Source: Cichorium intybus (Eukaryota > Streptophyta > Magnoliopsida > Asterales > Asteraceae). From it: a DNA stretch of 64,000 nt. A program made the translations under genes and the position numbers. The notes under the pieces are model-generated. The model did not search any database. It worked only from the letters and a program-made list of their open reading frames with translations, and was not told where the DNA came from. Below, in pieces: positions 25,706-37,782 of the stretch. Numbering within the stretch: the first letter of the stretch is position 1; each line of letters begins with the position of its first letter. The stretch lies in contig CM042012.1 in assembly GCA_023525715.1 (NCBI GenBank), positions 46,807,561 to 46,871,560 of the forward strand, read 5' to 3'.

Positions 25706-28365
25706 ATGGCATTACGACCCCCATATGCTGCTCATAACAACCGAAGGCTAGCCGCCCTTATCGCTAAGGAGGTAGCAAATGTCATCCCAACAATTGCAAC
25801 CCATCTTCAAGCTCTTCAGCCGCAAGCTCCAGCAACCACTCATCGTTGCTCGTTTAAGCACTTTCGTAGCTGTAATCCGCCTTACTTCAAAGGTATTGAT
25901 GGTGCCACCGCACTCCTCACATGGATTGAAGAAATAGAGAGTACTTTCATCCACAGCGAGTGCCCTGAGGACCTGATGGTCCGTCACGCTACAGGGTGCC
26001 TCCAAGGTCATGCTCTCTCATGGTGGAACCTAGAAAAACAGGCAAAAGGAGAGGCTGTTGCCTTGGGAATGACCTGGTCAAAACTAAAGGAACGCATGAT
26101 GGAGAAGTTCTGCCCTGACAGCGAATTGCAAACTCTCGAGGAGGAATTCTGGAATCTGAAACAGGTGGGAGGAGACAACGCGACCTACACTAATAGATTC
26201 CATGATCTTTCAAGACTCCTACCTCACATGGTTCAACCTATGAAAACTGCAATACGCCGCTACATCAAAGGGTTACCGCGCCAGATCCGTGATTCGGTGA
26301 CCAGCAGCAGGCAATCTACCCTGGAATCCGCTATTGAAATAGCAGGTCAACTCAACGAGGATAAGATGAACGATGGTGTCCTCCCACGCAAGGGTTCAAA
26401 GATGACAATTGCAAAGCCGACCCCTGAGACTCCCCTAATTGTCAAGTCCGAGTCCTCACACCGACACGACAAAAAGAAGCAGAAAAGCCATCACCAAAAC
26501 CATGCTGTTATTACCCCTACTGCTCCTATCACCCAAGTCACCCAACCAAACAAAAAGCCGTATACCGGACCTCACCCCCTCTGTAACCATTGTAACTATC
26601 ACCATATATCCACCAGCCCGTGTCGCCTTTGTACGACTTGTGGTCGCTATGGCCACTTGGCGGACACATGCCGTACACCAAAAACTCAGCGACCATTCGC
26701 TCTACCCTCAAACCAGCAAACACAAAACCGGTATCCAACTGGAACATGCTTCAATTGTGGTGACCCCACCCATTTCAGAAAACATGTGTCCTAGGCTTGT
26801 CAATATCATTAACACTCAAGCCCAGGCAAATCCAACAATGCAGGTTCCAGCTCCCAAAGGCCGAGCATTTGTCATTACCGCAACCCAAGCATAGACCGAT
26901 AACAAGGTCGTAAATGGTACGTTTCTCATAAATGACTGCTACGCGTCAGTACTTTTTGATTCAGGTGCCGATAAAAGTTTTGTGTCTTTGGAATTTGAAC
27001 CCATACTTTACACACCTCGCACGATTCTTGATGAAAACTTTACCGTAGAAGTTGCCAATGGAAAATACATTTCACTCAATGCAGTCATCTAAGATTGCAC
27101 TTTCGATTTTTGCGGTCATAAATTTTCCGTCAATTTAGTTCCTATGGAACTTGGTAGCTTCGACATCATGGTGGGAATGGATTGGCTATCCCAAAACCAT
27201 GCTGAAATAGTATGTTACGAGAAGTTTATTCGTATTCCTCTTGCCGACGGTCAAAGTCTTCGTATTTATGGCGAGACTCGTTCAAAAAAGCTTAGTCTTA
27301 TGTCATGTACTCAAGCTCGATCATATCTACGTAAAGAATACATGACTTTCTTAGCCCATGTGGTGGAAACAAAGGTCAAAGAAAATAAGATCGAAGATAT
27401 TCCGATTGTACGAGACTTTCCCGACATCTTTCCCGATGACGTATCTGGACTCCCTCCAGTACGTGAGCTAGAGTTCCGCATCGATCTCGTTCCTAAGGCT
27501 ACTCCCATATCCAAGTCTCCATATCGGTTGGCTCCAACCGAGATGCAAGAATTGGCAAGTCAGCTCCAAGAATTAACCGATAAGGGATTTATCCGCCCTA
27601 GTACTTCACCCTGGGGAGCCCCGGTTCTCTTCATCAAAAAGAAAGATGGTTCGTTTCGTATGTGTATCGATTATCGGGAGTTAAATAAATTGACCATCAA
27701 GAACCGATATCCGTTACCTCGGATCGACGACCTTTTTGATCAGCTTCAAGGAGCTTCATGCTTCTCAAAAATCGACCTCCGCTCGGGTTATCACGAACTT
27801 CGAGTACGGGAAGAAGACATCCCCAAAACCGCTTTCCGAACCCGCTATGGTCTTTACGAGTTCACCATTATGCCTTTTGGCCTAACGAATGCCCCTGCCA
27901 CATTCATGGACTTGATGAATCGGGTATTTATACCTTATCTCGACCGTTTTGTTATCTTCTTTATTGATGACATCCTCATTTACTCCAAGACAAAGGCAGA
28001 CCATGAAAGACACCTTCGTCTAACTCTCCAAACATTGCAAGGAAATCAACTCTATGCCAAATTTTCGAAATGCGAGTTTTGGTTAAATGAGGTACAATTC
28101 CTCGGTCATATTGTAAGTGACAAGGGTATTTTAGTCGATCCCGCAAAAGTTGAAGCAGTTAAGAATTGGAAAGCCCCACGTACCCCCAAGGAAATTCGGT
28201 CATTCCTCGGTTTAGCTGGCTATTACCGGCGTTTCATTTCAAATTTCTCAAAGATCGCTTTACCGCTTACTTTTCTCACTTGCAAGGGTACGCCATTTGA
28301 TTAGGGACCCAAGCAAGAAGAAGCTTTCCAAACCCATAAACAAAGATTGTGTGACGCTCCGATTT
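25706..28365 (+). pseudogene. gag-pol of element B, truncated with frameshift and stops
   Basis: Gag starts at the ATG at 25706 and reads through the point where A has its stop. A one-base insertion at about 26780 shifts the frame inside the second CCHC knuckle and ends it at 26794. Further lesions relative to A are CAG to TAG at 26892-26894, CAA to TAA at 27090-27092 and TGG to TAG at 28302-28304. Protease, RT (FIDDILIY at about 27963) and the RT connection are present; RNase H and integrase are missing. It cannot make a working polyprotein. Confidence 0.92.
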
Positions 28366-28477
28366 GGTCACTGAGATTGGACAAGATAGGAGAACATATT
28401 AGATGAAATGCTTTAAGGGTTTGGAAAGCGTAAGAATCGGAGCATCACACAATCTTTGTTTAAGGGTTTGGAAAGCG
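28365..28477. other. Inversion junction with templated filler
   Basis: B ends at GCTCCGATT. It is followed by 49 bp (28366-28414) identical in type to 36115-36163, the start of the integrase region of C, including C-specific bases. Then comes AAGGGTTTGGAAAGCG (28415-28430), about 31 bp of inverted RNase H sequence, and AAGGGTTTGGAAAGCG again (28462-28477), continuing into C. Such patchwork with short repeats fits template switching or end joining during repair. Confidence 0.85.
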
Positions 28478-31092
28478 TCTTCTTGCTTGGGTCCCCAATC
28501 AAATGGCGTACCCTTGCAAGTGAGAAAAGTAAGTGGTAAAGCGATCTTTGAGAAATTTGAAATGAAACGCCGGTAATAGCCAGCTAAACTGAGGAATGAC
28601 CGAATTTCCTTGGGGGTACGTGGGGCTTTCCAATTCTTAACTGCTTCAACTTTTGCGGGATCGACTAAAATACCCTTGTCACTTACAATATGACCGAGTA
28701 ATGGTACCTCATTTAACCAAAACTCGCATTTCGAAAATTTGGCATAGAGTTGATTTCCTTGTAATGTTTGGAGAGTTAGACGAAGGTGTATTTCATGGTC
28801 TGCCTTTGTCTTGGAGTATATAAGGATGTCATCAATAAAGACGATAACAAAATGGTCGAGATAAGGTTTAAATACCCGATTCATCAAGTCCATGAATGCG
28901 GCAGGGGCATTCGTTAGGCCAAAAGGCATAACGGTGAACTCGTAATGACCATAGCGGGTTCGGAAAGCGGTTTTGGGGATGTCTTCTTCCCGTACTCGAA
29001 GTTGGTGATAACCCGAGCGGAGGTCGATTTTTGAGAAGCATGAAGCTCCTTGAAGTTGATCAAAAAGGTCGTCGATCCGAGTTAACGGATATCGGTTCTT
29101 GATGGTCAATTTATTTAACTCCCGATAATCGATACACATACGAAACGAACCATCTTTCTTTTTGATGAAGAGAACCGGGGCTCCCCAGGGTTAAGTACTA
29201 GGGCGGATAAATCCCTTATCGGTTAATTCTTGGAGCTGACTTGCCAATTCTTGCATCTCGGTTGGAGCCAACCGATATGGAGACTTGGCTATGGGAGCAG
29301 CCTCAGGAACGAGATCGATGCAGAAGTCTAGCTCACGTACTGGAGGGAGTCCTGATACGTCATCGGGAAAGATGTCGGGAAAGTCTCATACAATCGGAAT
29401 ATCTTCGATCTTATTTTCTTTGACCTTTGTTTCCACCACATGGGCTAAGAAAGCCATGTATTCTTTACGTAGATATGATCGAGCTTGAGTACATGACATA
29501 AGACTAAGCTTTTTTGAATGAGTCTCGCCATAAATACGAAGACTTTGACCGTCGACAAGAGGAATACGAATAAACTTCTCGTAACATACTATTTCAGCTT
29601 GGTTTTGGGATAGCCAATCCATTCCCACCATGATGTCGAAGCTACCAAGTTCCATAGGAACTAAATTGACGGAAAATTTATGACCGCAAAAATCGAAAGT
29701 GCAATCTTGGATGACTGCATTGAGTGAAATGTATTTTCCATTGGCGACTTCTACGGTAAAGTTTTCATCAAGAATCGTGCGAGGTGTGTGAAGTATGGGT
29801 TCAAATTCCAAAGACACAAAACTCTTATCGGCACCTGAATCAAAAAGTATTGACGCGTAGCAGTCATTTATGAGAAACATACCATTTACGACCTTGTTAT
29901 CGGTCTGTGCTTGGGTTGCGGTAATGACAAATGCTCGGCCTTTGGGAGCTAGAACCTGCATTGTTGGATTTGCCTGGGCTTGAGTGTTAATGATATTGAC
30001 AAGCCTAGGACACGCATTTATGAAATGGGTGGGGTCACCACAATTGAAGCATGTTCCAGTTGGATACCGGTTTTGTGTTTGCTGGTTTGAGGGTAGAGCG
30101 AATGGTCGCTGAGTTTTTGGTGTACGGCATGTGTCCGCCAAGTGGCCATAGCGACCACAAGTCGTACAAAGGCGACATGGGCTGGTGGACATATGGTGAT
30201 AGTTACAATGGTTACAGAGGGGGTGAGGTCCGGTTTTTTGCTTTTTGTTTGGTTGGGTGACTTGGGTGATAGGAGCAGCAGGGGTAATAACAGCATGGTT
30301 GTGGTGATGGCTTTTCTGCTTCTTTTTGTCGTGTCGGTGTGAGGACTCGGACTTGACAATTAGGGGAGTCTCAGGGGTTGGCTTTTCAGTTGTCATCTTT
30401 GAACCCTTGCGTGGGAGGACACCATCGTTCATATTATCCTCGTTGAGTTGACCTGCTATTTCAATAGCAGATTCCAGGGTAGATGGCCTGCTGCTGGTCA
30501 CGGAATCACGGATCTGGCGCGGTAACCCTTTGATGTAGCGGCGTATTGCAGTTTTCATAGGTTGAACCATGTGAGGTAGGAGTCTTGAAAGATCATGGAA
30601 TCTATTAGTGTAGGTCGCGTTGTCTCCTCCCACCTGTTTCAGATTCCAGAATTCCTCCTCGAGAGTTTGCAATTCGCTGTCAGGGCAGAACTTCTCCATC
30701 ATGCGTTCCTTTAGTTTTGACCAGGTCATTCCCAAGGCAACAGCCTCTCCTTTTGCCTGTTTTTCTAGGTTCCACCATGAGAGAGCATGACCTTGGAGGC
30801 ACCCTGTAGCGTGACGGACCATCAGGTCCTCAGGGCACTCGCTGTGGATGAAAGTACTCTCCATTTCTTCGATCCATGTGAGGAGTGCGGTGGCACCATC
30901 AATACCTTTGAAGTAAGGCGGATTACAGCTACGAAAGTGCTTAAACGAGCAACGATGAGTGGTTGCTGGAGCTTGCGGCTGAAGAGCTTGAAGATGGGTT
31001 GCAATTGTTGGGATGACATTTGCTACCTCATTAGCGATAAGGGCGGCTAGCCTTCGGTTGTTACGAGCAGCGTATGGGGGTCGTAATGCCAT
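28415..31092 (-). pseudogene. gag-protease-RT of element C
   Basis: The frame opens at the ATG at 31092 and runs through gag, both CCHC knuckles, the protease (FDSGADKSF) and RT (MPFGLTNAPAAF, VIVFIDDILIYS). It has two in-frame stops relative to A: TGA at 29386-29388 (CGA to TGA before DFP) and TAA at 29191-29193 (TCA to TAA). The frame otherwise stays in register to about 28450. It then runs out of pol at the filler junction. None of B's lesions is shared. Confidence 0.92.
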
Positions 31093-31877
31093 CTATGAGA
31101 AACACGCATATGGACTTGTGAGTTATTTGTAAATTAAGTTTGTAGACATTGTTGGGTAAAATGATTGTAAAACACTTGTTGGGCCATGGTTAGGAGAGTT
31201 GGGCACCTTTTGGGCTTTCCATGGGTACTAAATGTGAAGCATGTAGCAATTGCGTGGGCCCCCACAATACTAAGTTTTCACATGTTTTTTCCACTTCTAG
31301 GCCCATTAGGGAACTTAATAGTCCAATGAGTTGGCTATTTTGGAGTGTATCCTTTCGGATACGTTTGATAAGGTCGGGTATTTTGATGGCTCAAAAGTAA
31401 TGTGAATAACGCGCTTTGGCCTATAGGTTTGGGAACTCGCGCCTTTGGTCCCCAGGTAAGCAAACTGGTCCCTCGGTTGATTGGGATGTATACGAATGCT
31501 TACCTAGTCAGGACTTTCAGGCTACCGGCACCTCCCCCTTCCAGTTACTACGCGTCCATTACTTTGATCCTACCCAACTAGAGTGGACTTTTAATTTAAG
31601 GAATATATATGTATATAAATTTTTATTTTGAAACCATTTGAGTAGGTGTGTGATTTTAAGAAAAAGCGGAGAAAATTCACAAGTGTATGCACACATATAA
31701 GTGTCGGGAATAATACGTAAGCACATAAGGGAGCAATTAGCACACAAAGGTATTCCTAGGATTTTCTAAGTGCGAGTTGCATGCAGTTGTGTGTGCATTT
31801 TATAAACTAGCATACGAGAGGACCCTAGAGGCTATAGACTAGGTCAAGGCAATTAACCTAATTCCTTATAGTCAAGG

Positions 31878-31889
31878 GCACTGATACCA
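31878..31889 (-). other. Primer-binding site of element C, one mismatch
   Basis: On the minus strand it reads TGGTATCAGTGC, one base away from TGGTATCAGAGC. The leader of C lies at 31093-31877 with no gene in it. Confidence 0.88.
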
Positions 31890-31892
31890 ATC

Positions 31893-32312
31893 TGTCACAC
31901 CCCAAATCCTTGGCGGAATCGATCAAGGCGTGATATATTGTTCAAAGTCTCATGACAACTATGTTATAATATGATTAGATTCAATTAAGTACTAAGTATG
32001 CAAACAAGATCCACAACATACAAATACAAATCAAAATACAATAACATTTATTACATCAAATTTAAATAGTCTTGTGGGTTTCTAAGGTACACCCTACTTT
32101 TTATCAACTTCATTCTTCAAATCTGCATCATGGGTAAAAACAGGTCAACTACGAGAGTTGGTGAGTAATCTAGTTTTATTAAAGAAAATTGTGAGTTTGA
32201 ATAATTTGAAATTTCTTTTCTTTTGAAGTTGGCAAGCAAGTGTTATTGAGATAACAGTTTATAAATCAAAATTTGATTAACAAATGATAACAACAACAAT
32301 AAGTCCTCACAC

Positions 32313-32410
<98 letters not shown>

Positions 32411-34631
32411 ATGGAGCATCTAATCATCATACACACTCAACCACGTGCGATCGATCACCTTAGCGTCCCAAGGCGGGGTGGTCAACCCAATAGCGCTATT
32501 ATTGTCCATAACGTACCTCAAGAATACGGGCATAGTCATGGAGATTAGACTAAAAATTGTAATGCACTACAAGTACATATAGCGTAAACAAACAATAATT
32601 ATACAAATAATGATTCATGTATAAATGTCCCAACAATGTCTCAATGGTGAAAAAATAATAAAATGAAGTTGGAATATATTAAAACCACATGATACACCCC
32701 AAAAGTATTGAAAATTATAAATATGGGGTAGATTATTCACATTAGTCCAACGGAATACGCGTGTCGCAGAATAGGCGGCTCGGGTCAAAATGACGTAGAA
32801 CCTAATATAATTAATAGTTTTGGTTTAAGAACTACTAAACGGGAATGAAGTATTAATAAAAATAATTATACACATATTATTATATTAGATGAATGAACAA
32901 TAATTCATTTCTATTTGAATATTAAGGTATTCATTTGTTAAATAAATTTTAAATTGAATTAATTATTTTGTATAATTAATTTATATTTTCAATTTAGTCA
33001 AGATTTTAATAATTTCTTATTAAAATAATAACTTGTCCAATTATAAGTATTTACAGATTTTAACAATTATTTATATGAAATAATCATTAAAAATGCATTT
33101 GTACATGCTTAAGTACTTAGAAAAATAGTTTTAAAGAGTAAAAAGTATTGAAAAATTATGAAATTATTAGGAAATCATTATTTCACATAATAGTAATTAC
33201 TATAAAAGTTTCATAGTTTTCTGAACTGGTTTAGTATTTCTTTATTATTTTATTTATTAAACAACATCAAAATTCGGGAAAAATAATAAATGATCCCTAA
33301 AAATTCTGGAAATTTAAGCATAGTTTTCTAACATTATATTGAGCCTACTGTAAATGTATTGGATATTTGTGACTAAGGGAAGTATTTCTTATGTTTTTCA
33401 TTATTAATTAAGCAATAAAATCATAAATAATAGTAAAAGATTAAGGGAAATTCATTAAACATTTTTTTATTTATGATTAACATGTTATATAAGATATTCG
33501 GATAAGGTTTTGTAATTTTTGGACATGTGTAGCTATTTATTATCAATTTAAATCATTAAATTATCATTAAATCAGGAAAAATAAGAAAACATTCTTAAAA
33601 AACTCTGTAAATTTGGTCATGGAGTCTTTATAATGTTAATAAGGTGAGAAAAATATAAAATCCATTTTTTGACACACATAACTATATTTTGCTATTTATT
33701 TATCTACAACAAAATAAAAAACAAAATAAAAATTAAACCGTAATATAAATGCATGAAACTTCATAAATCCACTTTACTAAATATATGGGTCATTCCAAAA
33801 TTTTCCCAGAATTTATTGACACTAAAAAGTATTTTATGTGAATTATTGCCCTATTTTATTGCAATAATTATAGTAATTCAATAAAAATAAGTTATTTTCT
33901 GAAAATTTTCAGAACTTCTTATTTTATTTATGAGAGTCTGATAAAAATCAGGTTTATGCATAAAATGAGTTTTTGATATTTTGGGGGATTTAATTTGTTT
34001 CATTCATGAATTTGAGACTTTTAACAACATACATTGATGAATGCTTCAAGAGGGATGAAGATTTGAGTATATTGGAGTGTTCTTGGCTGAAATATGAATA
34101 TTTCTAGGAGGAATTTCGAGATTGAGAGTGAGAGAAAGAATAGATATGGTTTGAGTGGTAATGAGAATAATGTGTTGGGAGAAAAATGAAAGGAAAGATG
34201 ATGGGAGGTGTGAGTGGGAGACAATGGGAATAACCTTTTACTTTTGGTGGTCTTCATAATTCCCCACTAACACAAGCATCTTAAGAGTTTTATAAAATTT
34301 AATGTAGTGTTTATAAAAATAGAGTTTTATAAAAAAAAATAGGTTATTATTTGATTATAACAATCTACTTTGATTTGAAGTTTAATTATAGCATTCAAGT
34401 TTGATTCTTTTAATTTAATTAGAGCATCATACTTTGATTTGATTTTAATATGGTATCATAATTTAATTTGATTATAGTTATAACGTTATACTATGCTATA
34501 TTGCTATTAACGTCAATTTATATCGTAGTGTAAGGGTTTTGATCCTATTAGCATCGAGAAATCTCGAGTAGGGTTTATTAAATTTCCAATTGGGTTGGGT
34601 TGACCCGAATCCATTTTAGGCGGATGTCACA
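31893..34631 (-). repeat. LTR of element C (2,739 bp)
   Basis: It is bounded by TGTCACACCCC on the left and GGATGTCACA on the right, the inverted ends of this LTR family. It carries an (AT)n tract at about 32320-32408. Confidence 0.92.
32320..32408. repeat. (AT)n microsatellite inside LTR C
   Basis: About 89 bp of AT is preceded by ACTATATATACAT. It is homologous in place to the tract in LTR B but of different length. Confidence 0.93.
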
Positions 34632-34667
34632 GTCTCCCCTACTTTAGGAAATTTCGTCCCGAAATTT
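34632..34667 (-). other. Polypurine tract and hairpin of element C
   Basis: The polypurine tract next to the LTR reads CCTAAAGTAGGGGAGACT on the minus strand. The AAATTTCG/CGAAATTT hairpin is at 34649-34667. Confidence 0.8.
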
Positions 34668-34681
34668 AAGAAGAGAGTACC

Positions 34682-36168
34682 TTAAGAGAAAAGTTGCGGG
34701 TATTTGGTACGCATTTGATCCTCACGCTCCCATGTACACTCAGGTCCACGTGCTGACTGCCACCTGACCTTGACCAGGGGAATGCGACTTCTTTTTAGTT
34801 GCTTTTCCTTTCGGTCGGCAATTTCCAAGGGTTTCTCGATAAATTGCATTGTCTCGTCAATTTGGATATCCTCGAGAGGAACATGAAGGTTCTCGTCTGC
34901 TAAACACTTCTTGAGGTTGGCTATATGAAATACTGGGTGAACTTTATTAAGCTCTATTGGTAGATCCAACTCGTAGGCTACTGGTCCGATCCTTTTCAGG
35001 ATTTTGAACGGGCCTACATAGCGTGGTGCCAATTTACCCTTGCGTCCAAATCGAACCACACCTTTCCATGGGGACACTTTTAACATGACCATGTCACCCA
35101 CGGTAAATTCAAGCAGTTTGCGTCGCTTGTCGGAGTAACTCTTTTGTCGGCTACGAGCTGCGAGAAGGTTATTGCGAATCTGAGTGATTTTGTCGGTTGT
35201 TTCCTGGATAAGCTCAGGGCCAACGATTGGAGAATCCACTGTTGCGCGAATCACGTGGGACTCGCCAATTTCATGCCAGCAAATAGGAGATCGGCATCTA
35301 CGGCCATACAATGCCTCAAATGGTGGCATCTTGATGCTAGAATGATAACTGTTATTATAGGAGAATTCCACCAACGGTAAATGAGAGTCCCAGTTTCCTC
35401 CGAAATCTAAGACACACGCCATCAACATATCTTTGAGTGTTTGAATTGTCCTCTCAGATTGACCATCGGGTTGAGGATGATAGGCGGTACTGAGATCGAG
35501 GCGGGTTCCCATGGCTGCTTGAAGTGATTGCCAAAACCGAGAGAGAAATCTCCCATCACGATCTGAAATGATGCTGAGAGGGATGCCATGCCGACTAACT
35601 ATCTCGTCGATGTAAATTCGAGCAAGTTGTTCGACCTTGAAATGTTCACAGATGGGAAGGAAATGAGCGGATTTGGTCAAACAGTCAATGATTACCCAAA
35701 TGCTGTCATGTCCCTTGGTGGTATGGGGAAGTTTGGTTACGAAATCCATGGCGATCGCTTCCCATTTCCACTCGGGGATTACCGGTTGGACCAATAGTCC
35801 AGAGGGTCGTTGATGTTCTGCTTTGACCCTGGAACATGTAAGACATTTGGCCACGAATAAAGCAATATCCTTTTTCATTCCCGACCACCAATAACTGGTT
35901 CTCAGGCCATGATACATCTTGTCAGCACCAGGATGAATGGAATATCGAGTTTTATGGATTTCTTCCATCAGGAAGGTACGAAGATTGTCGCGATCTGGGA
36001 TCCAGATGCGATCTTGATAATAGAAAATACCATCAGATTTACTTTCCAACTCCCCATCAATTCCCGTGGGCATGTCATTTTCGGTAATTGCCGAGTGTTG
36101 GGCTCCTCGAATTCGGTCACTGAGATTGGACAAGATAGGAGAACATATTAGATGAAATGCTTTGGCAT
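34682..36168 (-). CDS. Integrase and chromodomain-like tail of element C (5'-truncated pol)
   Basis: This is an open minus-strand frame equivalent to the last 40% of A pol. It has the integrase zinc region (HPGADKMYHGL, then CLTCSRVKAEHQ), the catalytic core (SDRDGRFLSRFW, TAYHPQPDGQSER with a Gln-Thr to Gln-Pro change), the GPF motif (YVGPFKILKRIGPVAYEL) and the tail TWEREDQM. No stop interrupts it. It lacks its own start: sequence above about 36168 is unrelated, with a short duplicated AAAGAAGTCTTT, so any ATG used upstream would be accidental. The integrase module looks intact but is detached from RT. Confidence 0.85.
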
Positions 36169-36175
36169 GTTCAAA

Positions 36176-36688
36176 GAAGTCTTTGACAAAGAAGTCTTTC
36201 AAAAGTTGTGATTTATTATAGTTATTTATAGTTAACAACAATATTGGTTAAGTGCTTAATTTAATTACCTATATATTCGACAATTTCGTCTTACGTTATG
36301 GAAATTTTATTATTTGAAATTATTAATGTTTAGATCGTTATATTGAACAATTCTTTTTTATCATCCCGTTTGAAAAAGAAGTTTTAACTTCAACTTTCAA
36401 AAACCCATATAAAAGTAAAATTAGAATGCTATCTCTTTTGATTTAATCATTTTATTTCATTACGTCTTTCATTTTCAATATTATTCTTTTATTATTTTTG
36501 GTGCTTATTCTTCATTTTAATCATATTTTATTTGAACATAGCGTTCGTAATTCCTAACTAAAACCAACAAAATTTATCATATCATATAAAATATCAAAAT
36601 AAAAAAACTTCACAAATGACAATTTTATCATCTGCAATATTGATATTTTTCATATTATTTTATATATGTTTTAATCATCCCGTGTAAT
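36176..36688. other. AT-rich spacer before the non-LTR element
   Basis: It starts with a short direct repeat AAAGAAGTCTTT at the edge of C and continues as AT-rich DNA. No gene was seen. It ends in CATCCCGTGTAATAC directly before the repeats of the next element. Confidence 0.5.
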
Positions 36689-37782
36689 ACAGCAACCGGA
36701 AGTGTTCAAGCTGCATTTTTTTGAGATAGCGATTTCTCTCTCTTCTCTCTCTCTCTTCTTCACCTTCCGTCCGTAGCTTCACCGGATCGATAATTGTGGC
36801 CGGAGAGCCGATCATCCAATTGTTTGATTGTTTGCGAAGTACAGCAACCGGAAGTGTTCAAGCTGCATTTTTTTGAATTCTGAATTTCGATGGATTCTGG
36901 GGTTTCGTTTGCAACCATGGATAGTTAGATTCGGAATCCAACTCCTTCGGTTTTTACAGTTGTGCGGCTCCTCTCTACCATGTCTCCGACACACCTTCGA
37001 GGATTCAACCGATCACCGGCTTCCACCACAGAACGCTGCTTCCACCACACGCCACCATACCCCTGTCCTCCAAACCACCGCCATCTTGACCATACGACCT
37101 AGCTCTGTCTCTCTCCGACTGATAGATCTGTTTCTCTCTGACAAACTTGCTACCATCGGTTCTAAATTCCGAACTGATAGCATCGAAAAACCGTTGCACC
37201 CTTTCACTGGATCTATCAGATCTATCATATTTGATTTGTTAAGAATTTGCTTTTGGTTTTGATCTGGGCCGATAATTGCAAACCAACTGTTGTGATATTT
37301 TTGTTCAGATAGCTCCGGTAAACTGATAGATCTGTTTCTCTCTGGCAAACTTGCTACCATCGGTTCTAAATTCCGTCCAGAGACTCCGTTCAAAAAACAT
37401 AGATACGCACAAAGCCACCTTCTGTTTGTAAATCGTGGTCGCAATCGTCGTCCTCACCACCAACGCCATCACGAACCATCAGAAGTTATCGGAGGCGTAT
37501 TGGATTTGATTTTTTGCTTTAGTTATCAGATTGAATTTTGTTTTAGTTATCAGATTGGAGTTTGGGCCATTTCAGCGGGTCAGTTTCCAGTCCAATTCGG
37601 GTATCTATCCACAGAAGTCCAAGTTCTGAGCCCCTGGTCAAAATCCGAAGCTATCTAAATCATCTCCATCTTTTCTCATGACCGATCGCACGGTAAACTT
37701 CTAAGGAACGAAGCCTGGTCCGATTCTTGCATTGTTGTCTGTTTTGTTTTCTTTTTCCTATATTTATTTCAGCCCCCATGTT
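36689..37782 (+). promoter_or_regulatory. 5' region of the non-LTR element with internal duplications
   Basis: About 37 bp beginning ACAGCAACCGGAAGTG occurs at 36689 and again at 36841. About 55 bp beginning CTGATAGATCTGTTTCTC occurs at 37119 and again at 37323. Pyrimidine-rich CTCTCT blocks precede both sets. Non-LTR elements often carry internal promoters, and duplicated 5' units can do this; that role here is inference. No conserved protein was seen in the open frames of this stretch. Confidence 0.55.

Larger units (their letters stand above)
28415..36175 (-). mobile_element. Ty3/gypsy element C (minus strand), permuted order
   Basis: Read on the minus strand the order is integrase and chromodomain tail (36168-34682), polypurine tract, one LTR (34631-31893), primer site, leader, and gag-protease-RT (31092-28415). 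One LTR therefore serves as 3' LTR for the pol piece on its right and 5' LTR for the gag piece on its left. About 365 bp of RNase H is missing between the two ends. This could come from tandem elements sharing an LTR followed by truncation, or from a one-LTR circle opened in pol. Confidence 0.88.
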
